Assembly: GCA_014116815.1 (NCBI GenBank)
Contig: JACGYV010000017.1
Location: 23,157-29,013, forward strand
Direction: 5' to 3'
Length of the DNA: 5,857 bases
Source of the DNA: Holosporaceae bacterium 'Namur'
Lineage (GTDB): Bacteria > Pseudomonadota > Alphaproteobacteria > Rickettsiales > Midichloriaceae
Shown: positions 1 to 5,470 of the stretch, one piece after another
How positions within the stretch are numbered: position 1 is the first letter of the stretch
How the letters are laid out: the number at the start of each line of letters is the position of its first letter
Notes under the pieces: generated by a model
What the model was told of the DNA's origin: nothing
Seen by the model: the letters and a program-made list of their open reading frames with translations, nothing else
Databases searched by the model: none
Position numbers and translations under genes: made by a program

Positions 1-420
1 TAAGAATTAAAACCTAATAATGAAACTTACTATAGTAATAGAGGTATGGCATATAATAAGCTTAAAGATTATGAAAATGCTATAATAGATTTTAATGCGG
101 CTATCAGTATAAACTCTAGAAATGATGAGGATTATAACTGTAGAGGTAATGCTTATTATGCTCAAGGTAAGTATAAGAAAGCAATTGCTGATTTTAGCAG
201 AGCAATAGAATTAGATCCTAATAATGCCAATTACTATAATAATCGAGGTCTTGCATTTTACAATCAAGGAAGCTACAAAGAAGCACTTTGTAATTATAAT
301 AAAGCAATAGAGTTAAGCCCTGAAAATGAAATTTATAGACGTAATATAGCAAAAATATCCTTTGCACACTTACTCCTACTAAATATAGAAAAAGAAAATA
401 ATAGATGTATTATGATGTAA
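1..420 (+). pseudogene. TPR-repeat protein, C-terminal part, frame broken at 5' end
   Basis: The frame read from base 4 encodes three consecutive 34-residue tetratricopeptide repeats (22-123, 124-225, 226-327), each with the usual small and aromatic positions (NRG.AY, Y..A..DF..AI) and ending in motifs such as ELDPNN. A 30-residue tail follows to the TAA at 418. TPRs are helical hairpins that bind other proteins; the partner cannot be told. The codons just before the first full repeat spell ELKPNN, the end of another TPR, but the codon ahead of them is TAA (1-3). The homologous stretch at about 202-213 reads ATAGAATTA, while here it is TAAGAATTA, so one extra A probably shifted the frame of a longer protein. 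An ATG at 46 could restart translation (124 residues), but it lies inside a repeat and has no properly spaced ribosome-binding site. I therefore call it a remnant. TPR identity is near certain; pseudogene status is inferred, because upstream DNA is not visible. Confidence 0.75.
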
Positions 421-811
421 TACGGGGTATGGTCAGGATACGTTCCGCAAATTATTAATAAGGATATTAAGATAGACTGCTACTGGTACTTAGTAACTGC
501 CAGGTTGAGGTATTAGTTTGTCCCTCTCGTATGGATAATCAGGCGATGGTAGCTATAGCTAATTTTATATTAAATTGCATAACGTTAAGTAACTTAATTT
601 TATTTTGTTTTAATCATGATTTTCGGCCAGGATTCTATAAATAATGAACCTAAAATTGCACCCCAATATATTGGTTGTGATACCGTGTATGGAGTCAAGT
701 ATATAACACTTCTGATTTTATGCTCATGTACAGGTCGGAAGCTTTGCTTATAAGGTTAGTATCTATTTTAGAATCCAGCGCCCTACCTACAACTTTCTTA
801 AAAGTATATCG
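421..811. other. Gene-poor stretch, probable gene debris
   Basis: About 390 bases with no convincing gene. The TPR frame continues past its stop for 30 codons with no recognisable motif. A plus-strand ORF at 616-753 (45 codons, ATG start, no ribosome-binding site) contains NNEPKIAPQYIGCDTVYG and looks protein-like, but I do not recognise it. It overlaps a competing minus-strand ORF at 695-820, so at most one is real. A 12-bp perfect palindrome, CCAATATATTGG, lies at 663-674. No tRNA, terminator or clear promoter was seen. Confidence 0.5.
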
Positions 812-820
812 TGGCACCAT
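695..820 (-). pseudogene. Possible 3' remnant of an unidentified gene abutting the IS3 element
   Basis: A 41-codon minus-strand frame starts with an ATG inside the left tip of the IS3-family element (820-818) and runs out of the element into flanking DNA, ending at TGA (697-695). The flanking part reads KKVVGRALDSKIDTNLISK and onward, with a composition like an amphipathic helix. It has no match that I can name. It may be the tail of a gene whose front was lost when the element inserted or recombined. The DNA on the other side of the element (from 2136, read on the minus strand) has stops in every frame, so it does not simply rejoin there. It could equally be a chance frame. Confidence 0.22.
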
Positions 821-833
821 ATGTCTAGACAAA
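812..833 (+). repeat. IS3-family terminal inverted repeat, orfB-side end
   Basis: Imperfect inverted repeat matching the other end (2114-2135, reverse complement) at 14 of 22 positions, including the terminal TGGC and an internal GACA. It is the presumed transposase binding and cleavage site. Confidence 0.65.
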
Positions 834-840
834 TTTTTAA

Positions 841-1782
841 TTAAATAGAGGTGTAAAGCTCCTTAAAATTATTATCAATTAAATTAAGTTCTTGGTCTTG
901 CAGAGGCATAGAGGTAAACCCACTTTTCTCCTCTACGAGGTTGGTTTTAACGGTTGTAAAGTGCACATTTTTAGGGGTTTTATACCCTAATGATTGATGC
1001 AGCCTGTGTTTGTTATAAAAATTCATGTATTCATTGATAGCCTCCTTTGTTTCTTTTACGGTATTTAGCTCTATCCTATATATTTTCTCTTGCTTTAATG
1101 ATCGCCAAAAGCGCTCGATAAATATGTTATCTAAAGCTCTGCCTTTGCTATCCATACTTATAGCTATTTTGCTTTTTTCGAGGGTTTCAATAAAGGCCTT
1201 AGAAGTGAACTGCACTCCTTGATCGGTATTAAATATTTCAGGTTTTCCATTTCGAGCTAGAGCATCATTCAAGGCATCCACGCAGAACTCACTCTCAAGG
1301 CTAATAGATACCCTCCAGCTTAGGATATATCTGCTATACCAATCTATGATCGCTACTAAATACACAAAACCTTGCTTGAGCCTTACATAGGTAATGTCAG
1401 CACTCCATACTTGGTTATGCCTATTGATCTCTAAACCACTTAATAGATACGGATAGACCTTATGGGCTTGGTTCCTCTTACTTAAATTCATTTTCGGATA
1501 AATAGCCTCTAGAGCCATTAATCTATAGTATTTACTTATCTTCTTGCGCCCTACCTCATATCCTTCATCTTTCAGAACCTGCGCCATTCTTCTAGCTCCA
1601 TAATAAGGGTGCTGTGTAAATATTTCGTCTATTCGCTTCATTATCTTATAATCCTCTTCTTTTAATCCTTGCTTCTTGTAATAGTAAGTCGAGCGGTTGA
1701 GGGTCAACAATTCGCATTGCCTAGCCACACTCAAATTACCATGCACAGGCTCTATCAGCTCCTTTCTATGTTCCAATGCCAA
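841..1782 (-). CDS. IS3-family transposase, OrfB (DDE integrase domain)
   Basis: This is the catalytic half of an IS3-type transposase, which cuts and rejoins element ends through an RNase H-like fold using two metal ions. N-terminal residues 1-60 resemble the HTH_21 region (VARQCELLTLNRSTYYY, then HPYYGARRMA). The rve integrase core follows, with D129 (WSADITYV), D187 (FNTDQGVQF) and E223 (DNIFIERFWRSLK). The 35-residue D-E spacing and K230 seven residues after the glutamate are the classic DD(35)E-K signature, so the active site looks intact. The core ends near HQSLGYKTP at 263-270, and a further 40 or so residues with no recognised domain follow, longer than most relatives. The first codon is TTG without a clear ribosome-binding site. 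OrfB is probably made mainly as an OrfAB fusion by frame shifting at the A9 run just upstream. Confidence 0.93.
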   Translation of the reverse strand: MALEHRKELIEPVHGNLSVARQCELLTLNRSTYYYKKQGLKEEDYKIMKRIDEIFTQHPYYGARRMAQVLKDEGYEVGRKKISKYYRLMALEAIYPKMNLSKRNQAHKVYPYLLSGLEINRHNQVWSADITYVRLKQGFVYLVAIIDWYSRYILSWRVSISLESEFCVDALNDALARNGKPEIFNTDQGVQFTSKAFIETLEKSKIAISMDSKGRALDNIFIERFWRSLKQEKIYRIELNTVKETKEAINEYMNFYNKHRLHQSLGYKTPKNVHFTTVKTNLVEEKSGFTSMPLQDQELNLIDNNFKELYTSI

Positions 1783-2065
1783 ACAGCTTAGATTTTTTTT
1801 TCAACCAGTCCCGTTCTACGGTTAACTGTCCTATTTGCTCGTATAAGCTCTTTATTAGATCTTCCTCGCTATTATCCTTCACTTTTGCTTTGCTCTTAAA
1901 CCCATATATCATGCCCTCTATAGCTTCTTGCTTCCACCGGTATATCTGATTCGCATGAACCCCGTATTTGCTGCTGATTTGGGCTATCGTTAGCTCTCCT
2001 TTTAAAGCTTCTATTGCTACCTTAGCCTTCTCTTCAGCACTGTAGTGTTTTATTTGTTTCTTCAT
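1766..2065 (-). CDS. IS3-family transposase, OrfA (HTH DNA-binding protein)
   Basis: This 99-residue protein supplies the DNA-binding half of the IS3 transposase. Residues 8-50 form the HTH_Tnp_1 helix-turn-helix (YSAEEKAKVAIEALKGE, then ISSKYGVHANQIYRWKQ). Residues 68-90 form a short heptad-like coiled coil (LIKSLYEQIGQLTVERDWL), the leucine zipper used for OrfA/OrfAB multimerisation. The ATG at 2065 is supported by AAGGAG (2077-2072 on this strand) six bases upstream. The gene ends at TAG (1768-1766), overlapping orfB by 17 bp. OrfA alone usually acts as a regulator or inhibitor, while the OrfAB fusion is the transposase. The run of nine A residues near its end encodes KKK and is the likely slippage site. 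Confidence 0.92.
   Translation of the reverse strand: MKKQIKHYSAEEKAKVAIEALKGELTIAQISSKYGVHANQIYRWKQEAIEGMIYGFKSKAKVKDNSEEDLIKSLYEQIGQLTVERDWLKKKSKLFGIGT
1793..1801 (-). other. A9 slippage run at the orfA/orfB junction
   Basis: On the coding strand nine consecutive A residues lie between TTG and TCT of orfA. OrfB lies one base forward of orfA (+1). Its frame is closed by a TGA (1803-1801) directly before the run, so the switch must happen between there and the orfA stop at 1766. A conventional -1 slip here reads AAA AAA AAA ATC TAA and stops at once. Loss of one A in the transcript (transcriptional slippage), or a +1 ribosomal shift, would give a continuous OrfAB. An indel in the homopolymer that killed the fusion is the alternative. 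Confidence 0.6.
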
Positions 2066-2071
2066 TCCTTG

Positions 2072-2077
2072 CTCCTT
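2072..2077 (-). promoter_or_regulatory. Ribosome-binding site of orfA
   Basis: AAGGAG on the minus strand, six bases before the orfA ATG. It is the clearest Shine-Dalgarno sequence in the window and fixes the orfA start. Confidence 0.7.
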
Positions 2078-2113
2078 CTTTCTTAGAGCTTTTTACCTCA
2101 TTTTAGTCTTTTT

Positions 2114-2135
2114 TCTGTCCAAAAACTAGGGGCCA
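2114..2135 (-). repeat. IS3-family terminal inverted repeat, orfA-side end
   Basis: Read inward on the minus strand it begins TGGCCCCTAG and contains TTGGACA. It matches the other end of the element at 14 of 22 positions. Confidence 0.65.
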
Positions 2136-2141
2136 TTATAG

Positions 2142-2393
2142 CTTCAATTAGTTAGAAAAATTGGATTGACTGTATTTACTGCTAATGAATTAATGCCTTC
2201 TGAAGGATTTGAGGATATAAGCGAGTACTTGAAAGGGATAATAGCAAATTACAATCAACGTAGAAGAGAATATGAAGAAGGACTAAGCCACGAGGAAAAA
2301 GCAGATACCTTTAAAAATGAAAATGATATATATTATTCAATTTTTACTAATATAACTCTAGATGGCCTATTTAGGGCGTTGTTGCTCAAATAG
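2142..2393 (+). pseudogene. Fragment of an unidentified gene trapped between two insertion sequences
   Basis: An open frame follows a TAG at 2139-2141. The first plausible start is TTG at 2166 (75 codons), with no ribosome-binding site. It runs straight into the IS5-family element: from residue 70 of the TTG-started version onward, the codons come from the inverted repeat and end at TAG (2391-2393). The native part is hydrophilic and helix-like (FEDISEYLKGIIANYNQRRR, then EYEEGLSHEEKADTF) and ends at SIFTNITLDGLF. I do not recognise a family. Truncation at the right by the IS is directly visible. Loss of the true N-terminus to the IS3 element is likely, but the in-frame TAG beside that element means the original frame cannot be traced across it. 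Probably not functional. Confidence 0.45.
2375..2391 (+). repeat. IS5-family left terminal inverted repeat
   Basis: GGCGTTGTTGCTCAAAT, matching the reverse complement of 3496-3512 at 16 of 17 positions; the single difference is at position 4 (G versus T). It also supplies the artificial end of the truncated ORF to its left. Confidence 0.85.
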
Positions 2394-2408
2394 GTTGTGA
2401 GAGGTAGA

Positions 2409-2436
2409 TTTACAAAAGTACCTAGATAATTAAAAT
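2409..2436 (+). promoter_or_regulatory. Candidate sigma-70 promoter for the IS5-family transposase
   Basis: TTTACA (2409-2414), a 16-bp spacer and TAAAAT (2431-2436) lie just inside the left inverted repeat, about 70 bp before the transposase ATG. Both boxes are close to consensus, but AT-rich DNA yields such matches by chance. Confidence 0.4.
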
Positions 2437-2505
2437 AAGAGAAGTGGCTTTAAAATTAGAAGGCAGTCATAGTGATAAGCTTAGGATCAAAAGAAATTAG
2501 CTGCT

Positions 2506-3459
2506 ATGAAAAGAAGGAAGCAAGAGAGAAGAAGCAACTCTAAAAAGATAAAATACAAAATAAATAACTGGAAAGAGTATAACCAATCTCTAAAGAATAG
2601 GGGATCACTTACCGTCTGGATAAGTAAAGATATAGAGGAGTTATGGTATGCTATAAATGACAATATGTGTAAACGAGGACGCTTAACTTTTTATGCTGAT
2701 TATGCAATTGAGATGATGTTAACATTGCGTATGCTACTGAAGTTGCCGTTAAGGCAAGCTGAAGGATTTGTTAAGTCTATATTTGAACTTATTAAAGTTA
2801 AGCTTAAAGTTCCTGAGTTTAGCAGATTATCTAAAAGAGCTAAAAGTTTGCTTAAGAGAATAAAGTTACCACCTTTAGTTGAAGAAGGGTACTTGGTAAT
2901 AGATAGTACTGGCATCAAAGTATATGGAGAAAGTGAATGGTTAGTTTTTAAGCATGGAGGTGAAGTAAAAAGAAGAGTATGGCGCAAGCTACACATAGGA
3001 GTTAGTGAGGAAGGATTAATAGTTTCACGTGTTATGACGAATCATATAACAGATGATCGTAAATGCTTAGAACCATTAATAGAGCAAGGAAACCAAGAGA
3101 AGATAGCTGAGGTTTTAGCTGATGGAGGCTATGATGGTAACAACACTTACGGATTCTTAGAAACTCAAAATATTAAACCGACAATTCCACCTCCTAAACA
3201 TGCTAAAAATGCCACCGAAAAACATAGGTCTGATACAATAAACTATATAAGAGAAAAAGGATATCATGCTTGGTGCAATAAAAATAAATACGGAAGGAGA
3301 GAGATTGTAGAGAATACCATTTGCCGATATAAAAGCATTATAGGTGCGAAACTAAGATCTAGAAAATGGGACAATCAAGATGCAGAAACATTACTTGGTT
3401 GCCATATGCTTAACAAAATGACTAACCTGGGTATGCCTCAATCGGTTAAACTCTCTTAA
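2506..3459 (+). CDS. IS5-family (IS903-like) transposase
   Basis: This 317-residue DDE transposase would bind the element's inverted repeats and carry out cut-and-paste or co-integrate transposition. The N-terminus is basic (MKRRKQERRS), followed by the subgroup's YNQSLKNRGSLTVW motif (25-38) and a helical region to about 125. Catalytic residues are D133 (LVIDSTGIKVYG), D206 (LADGGYDGN) and E269. Around the last, the IS5 signature Y-(2)-R-(3)-E-(6)-K is perfect: Y262, R265, E269, K276. Length and all key residues indicate an intact enzyme. The ATG at 2506 is the first start after an in-frame TAG at 2482; no strong ribosome-binding site precedes it, which may keep expression low. A minus-strand frame at 2700-2996 is only its antisense shadow. 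Confidence 0.94.
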   Translation: MKRRKQERRSNSKKIKYKINNWKEYNQSLKNRGSLTVWISKDIEELWYAINDNMCKRGRLTFYADYAIEMMLTLRMLLKLPLRQAEGFVKSIFELIKVKLKVPEFSRLSKRAKSLLKRIKLPPLVEEGYLVIDSTGIKVYGESEWLVFKHGGEVKRRVWRKLHIGVSEEGLIVSRVMTNHITDDRKCLEPLIEQGNQEKIAEVLADGGYDGNNTYGFLETQNIKPTIPPPKHAKNATEKHRSDTINYIREKGYHAWCNKNKYGRREIVENTICRYKSIIGAKLRSRKWDNQDAETLLGCHMLNKMTNLGMPQSVKLS

Positions 3460-3495
3460 ATAACAGGGGTATAGGGAAAATATATTTCAACTTTG

Positions 3496-3512
3496 ATTTG
3501 AGCAACAAAGCC
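3496..3512 (-). repeat. IS5-family right terminal inverted repeat
   Basis: Reverse complement GGCTTTGTTGCTCAAAT, pairing with the left end at 16 of 17 positions. Its outer ten bases (CAACAAAGCC, 3503-3512) are repeated immediately outside at 3513-3522. Confidence 0.85.
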
Positions 3513-3522
3513 CAACAAAGCC
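3503..3522 (+). repeat. Tandem duplication of the IS5-family right tip
   Basis: CAACAAAGCC occurs twice head to tail (3503-3512 and 3513-3522). The first copy is the tip of the element's right inverted repeat. The second lies outside and could be a leftover tip of an earlier or tandem copy, or a slippage product. Confidence 0.75.
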
Positions 3523-3744
3523 GCTCAAACTCATGTACTTTGAGCTTAACTCTTAACAGGCTAAAATATAGACCCGACAAACTCATCGGTTTGCCCCAGC
3601 GGTAGCCTAAGTAATATATAAATAATTAGCATCATCTCTATTACATAATCAGAATAAAAGGCAAACCTTCAGCCAAATAATGTATGAGTATCATAGGGTT
3701 AATAATCAATAGTATTTTAAGTTTCATATACTACACCCGGCTTT

Positions 3745-3782
3745 AATATCAATAATATTGATTATTCGCCAGCGTTGATATT
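3745..3782. promoter_or_regulatory. Inverted repeat upstream of the FG-GAP gene, possible operator
   Basis: Perfect 8-bp arms AATATCAA (3745-3752) and TTGATATT (3775-3782) are separated by 22 bases, with a nested 6-bp hairpin at 3748-3762. It lies about 110 bp before the ATG. It could be a dimer-binding site, or chance in AT-rich DNA. Confidence 0.25.
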
Positions 3783-3879
3783 GTATACCTGATACCTACC
3801 TATCAATAAGGTTAATTATGATTAGATATTATAAAACTTTGCTTTTTTTAGAATATGAAACGAATAATTATTTAAATTT

Positions 3880-3883
3880 GAGG
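3880..3883 (+). promoter_or_regulatory. Ribosome-binding site of the FG-GAP gene
   Basis: GAGG, ten bases before the ATG at 3894. An in-frame TGA at 3879-3881 excludes any longer N-terminus, so this site and the ATG together fix the start. Confidence 0.5.
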
Positions 3884-3893
3884 TATTAATTAC

Positions 3894-5321
3894 ATGGCTA
3901 ATTTATTTATAAATCCCTTCCCTTTATCAAGCCTTAATGGAACCAACGGGTTTCAACTAAAAACAATGTTATTAGATCGGACAAGCACTGCAGTAAGCGG
4001 GGCAGGAGATATAAATGGTGACGGCATTGATGATTTGATTATTGGTATTCCTCTTACTAAAGGCGGAATAAGCTATGTAGTATTCGGAAGCAAATCTCCA
4101 TTTTCTCCAAGTATGAATTTATCAAGCCTTAACGGAACTAACGGGTTTCAACTAAAAGAGTCAATACCGAGTAGATATTCATGTATTAAAGTAAGCGGAG
4201 CAGGAGATATCAATGGTGACGGCCTTGCTGATTTAATTATTGGTGCTCCATATGCTAATTCTAACGCCGGAGCAAGCTACGTAGTATTTGGAAGCAAATA
4301 TCCGTTTCCTCCACTAATTGATTTATCAAGCCTTAATGGAAGCAACGGGTTTCAACTGAAAGGTACACTATCGGTTAAGTTTTCAGGCAATGTAGTAAGC
4401 GGGGCAGGAGATATCAATGGTGACGGCATTAATGATTTAATTATAGGTGCTCCTAATGCTCATTATGAAACCGGAATAAGCTATGTGGTATTCGGAAGCA
4501 AATTCCCGTTTCCTCCAATTATGAATCTATCAAGCCTTAACGGAAGCAATGGGTTTGAACTTCAAGGAGAGCCATTGAAGGGGGTGTCAAATTTTGCAGT
4601 AAGCGGGGCAGGAGATATCAATGGTGACAGCATTGCTGATTTAATTATAGGTGTTTCTAATGTTAATTATCAAACCGGAATAAGCTATGTAGTATTTGGA
4701 AGCAAATCTTCCTTTCCTCCAAGCATGAGTTTATCAAGCCTTAACGGAAAAAACGGATTCCGACTTAAAGGAATAGAGGAATCTGATGAATCAGGTACTT
4801 CAGTAAGTGGAGCAGGGGATATCAATGGTGATGGTATTGATGATTTAATTATCGGTGCTCCTAATGCTAATTATGGTGCCGGAATAAGCTATATAGTATA
4901 TGGAAGCAAATTCCCCTTTCCTCCAAGTATGAGTTTATCAAGCATTAACGGAAGCAACGGGTTCCAACTCAAAGGGCGGGCGGAGCATGATTTTTCAGGC
5001 ACTGCAGTAAGCGGAATAGGAGATGTCAATGGTGACAGTCTTGCTGATTTAATTATTAGTGCTCCATCTGCTTATTTTAGCACCGGAGCAAGCTACGTAT
5101 TATACGGAAGCAAATCTCCATTTCCTTCAAGCATGTATTTATCAAGCATTAACGGGAAAAATGGGTTCCAACTAAACGGGGTAGCATCATATGATTATTC
5201 AGGCATTTCGGTAAGCGGAGCAGGAGACATCAACGGTGACGGTTTTGCTGATTTACTTATTGGTACTGAGCATCCTAGTTCTGCCGCAAGCTATGTAGTA
5301 TACGGTTCATATGATCTTTAG
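3894..5321 (+). CDS. Seven-repeat FG-GAP (integrin-alpha-like) beta-propeller protein
   Basis: This 475-residue protein is made almost entirely of FG-GAP repeats, which fold as blades of a beta-propeller like the head of eukaryotic integrin alpha chains. Seven repeats start at residues 11, 76, 144, 212, 280, 348 and 416; the middle five are exactly 68 residues, the first 65 and the last 60. Each carries LSS(L/I)NG.NGF, then SGAGDINGDG..DLIIGAP, then a GxSYVVFGSK-like turn. DINGDG..D is a calcium-binding loop (D-x-N-x-D-G-x-x-D). Repeats 4 and 6 have S in place of its second G. Seven is the number needed for one closed propeller, so the protein looks complete. No signal peptide, membrane segment, RTX repeats or other domain is visible, although related bacterial proteins are often secreted or surface-bound. 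Probable role is protein or carbohydrate binding; the partner is unknown. GC content looks higher than in the flanks, suggesting acquisition. Confidence 0.92.
   Translation: MANLFINPFPLSSLNGTNGFQLKTMLLDRTSTAVSGAGDINGDGIDDLIIGIPLTKGGISYVVFGSKSPFSPSMNLSSLNGTNGFQLKESIPSRYSCIKVSGAGDINGDGLADLIIGAPYANSNAGASYVVFGSKYPFPPLIDLSSLNGSNGFQLKGTLSVKFSGNVVSGAGDINGDGINDLIIGAPNAHYETGISYVVFGSKFPFPPIMNLSSLNGSNGFELQGEPLKGVSNFAVSGAGDINGDSIADLIIGVSNVNYQTGISYVVFGSKSSFPPSMSLSSLNGKNGFRLKGIEESDESGTSVSGAGDINGDGIDDLIIGAPNANYGAGISYIVYGSKFPFPPSMSLSSINGSNGFQLKGRAEHDFSGTAVSGIGDVNGDSLADLIISAPSAYFSTGASYVLYGSKSPFPSSMYLSSINGKNGFQLNGVASYDYSGISVSGAGDINGDGFADLLIGTEHPSSAASYVVYGSYDL
3924..5318 (+). repeat. Seven tandem ~204-bp coding repeats (FG-GAP units)
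   Basis: Units at 3924-4118, 4119-4322, 4323-4526, 4527-4730, 4731-4934, 4935-5138 and 5139-5318. They are strikingly alike in DNA as well as protein, for example the recurring GGAGATATCAATGGTGAC and TTATCAAGCCTTAA(C/T)GGAA. This implies recent duplication or ongoing homogenisation by recombination, and makes unit-number variation between strains likely. Confidence 0.93.
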
Positions 5322-5391
5322 ATGCTGATATATTGAGTTTTGGCTAGAGTAATCTAACCATCTCTTATTTACTTCTATCACTATTCCTCAC

Positions 5392-5425
5392 TTGATAGGA
5401 ACTATATATTGACTTATTTGATAGG
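5392..5425. promoter_or_regulatory. Repeated operator-like sites before the antitoxin gene
   Basis: TTGATAGG occurs at 5392-5399 and 5418-5425 (26 bp apart), and an inverted half-site CTATCA lies at 5375-5380. The second copy sits between the -35 and -10 boxes of the antitoxin promoter. Phd/YefM antitoxins repress their own operons by binding such clustered or palindromic sites, so autoregulation is a reasonable inference. Confidence 0.4.
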
Positions 5426-5436
5426 TCGTTTATTAT
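5409..5436 (+). promoter_or_regulatory. Candidate sigma-70 promoter of the antitoxin gene
   Basis: TTGACT (5409-5414), 16-bp spacer, TATTAT (5431-5436), followed by a short AT-rich leader of about 28 bases to the ATG at 5471. The -35 box differs from consensus at one position and the -10 box at one. Confidence 0.5.
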
Positions 5437-5470
5437 ATAAAATAATATATTACATATTATATTGTTAATT

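Larger units (their letters stand above)
812..2135 (-). mobile_element. IS3-family insertion sequence, complete (1324 bp)
   Basis: The element contains orfA and orfB of an IS3-type transposase on the minus strand, bounded by imperfect inverted repeats. The left end begins TGGCACCATATGTCTAGACA at 812. The right end, read inward from 2135, begins TGGCCCCTAGTTTTTGGACA. The two ends agree at 14 of the first 22 positions without a gap and both start with TG, as IS3 ends do. The orfB stop is about 30 bp from one end and the orfA start about 70 bp from the other, which is normal spacing. The flanks do not show the expected 3-4 bp target duplication (TCG on the left, TTA on the right), suggesting a rearrangement or a decayed duplication. 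Exact ends were inferred by eye. Confidence 0.85.
2375..3512 (+). mobile_element. IS5-family (IS903-like) insertion sequence, complete (1138 bp)
   Basis: A single DDE transposase gene is bounded by inverted repeats. The left end is GGCGTTGTTGCTCAAAT (2375-2391). The right end, read inward from 3512, is GGCTTTGTTGCTCAAAT. They match at 16 of 17 positions. The GGCTTTGTTG start is characteristic of IS903-type ends. Size and gene content are near those of IS903 (about 1.06 kb, about 307-residue transposase). IS903 makes a 9-bp target duplication, but here the flanks (CCTATTTAG on the left, CAACAAAGC on the right) differ, so the site has been rearranged after or during insertion. The transposase is intact, so the element may be active. 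Confidence 0.9.
3513..3893. other. Non-coding stretch with inverted and direct repeats
   Basis: About 380 bases with no gene I can support. Visible structure: a 7-bp stem GCTCAAA/TTTGAGC (3523-3529 with 3539-3545); a 9-bp direct repeat CAAACTCAT (3526-3534, 3578-3586); an 8-bp inverted repeat AATATCAA/TTGATATT (3745-3752 with 3775-3782) enclosing a smaller ATCAAT-AAT-ATTGAT hairpin (3748-3762); and TATCAATAA at 3747-3755 and 3801-3809. A 28-codon hydrophobic minus-strand ORF (3641-3727) is probably chance. The last 150 bases are the likely regulatory region of the FG-GAP gene, but no single promoter stands out. TTGATT (3758) with TTGTAT (3781), spacer 17, is one weak candidate. Confidence 0.5.

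Noticed and set aside
616..753. 45-codon plus-strand ORF with protein-like composition
   Set aside because: No ribosome-binding site, no recognisable family and overlap with a competing minus-strand frame; too weak to list as a gene.
1025..1222. 65-codon plus-strand ORF
   Set aside because: It lies wholly antisense to the conserved catalytic domain of the IS3 OrfB and has no family resemblance; an antisense shadow.
2700..2996. 98-codon minus-strand ORF
   Set aside because: It is antisense to the conserved core of the IS5-family transposase, including the first catalytic aspartate; it shows no motif of its own.
3523..3545. Hairpin GCTCAAA/TTTGAGC considered as a transcription terminator for the IS5-family transposase
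   Set aside because: No T-run follows the stem and the loop is nine bases; it does not fit an intrinsic terminator.
3641..3727. 28-codon hydrophobic minus-strand ORF resembling a small membrane peptide
   Set aside because: Very short, low complexity in AT-rich DNA and no clear ribosome-binding site; probably chance.
3924..5318. Regular ~204-bp repeats considered as a CRISPR-like or satellite array
   Set aside because: The units are entirely protein-coding in one uninterrupted frame and encode FG-GAP blades; there are no spacers.
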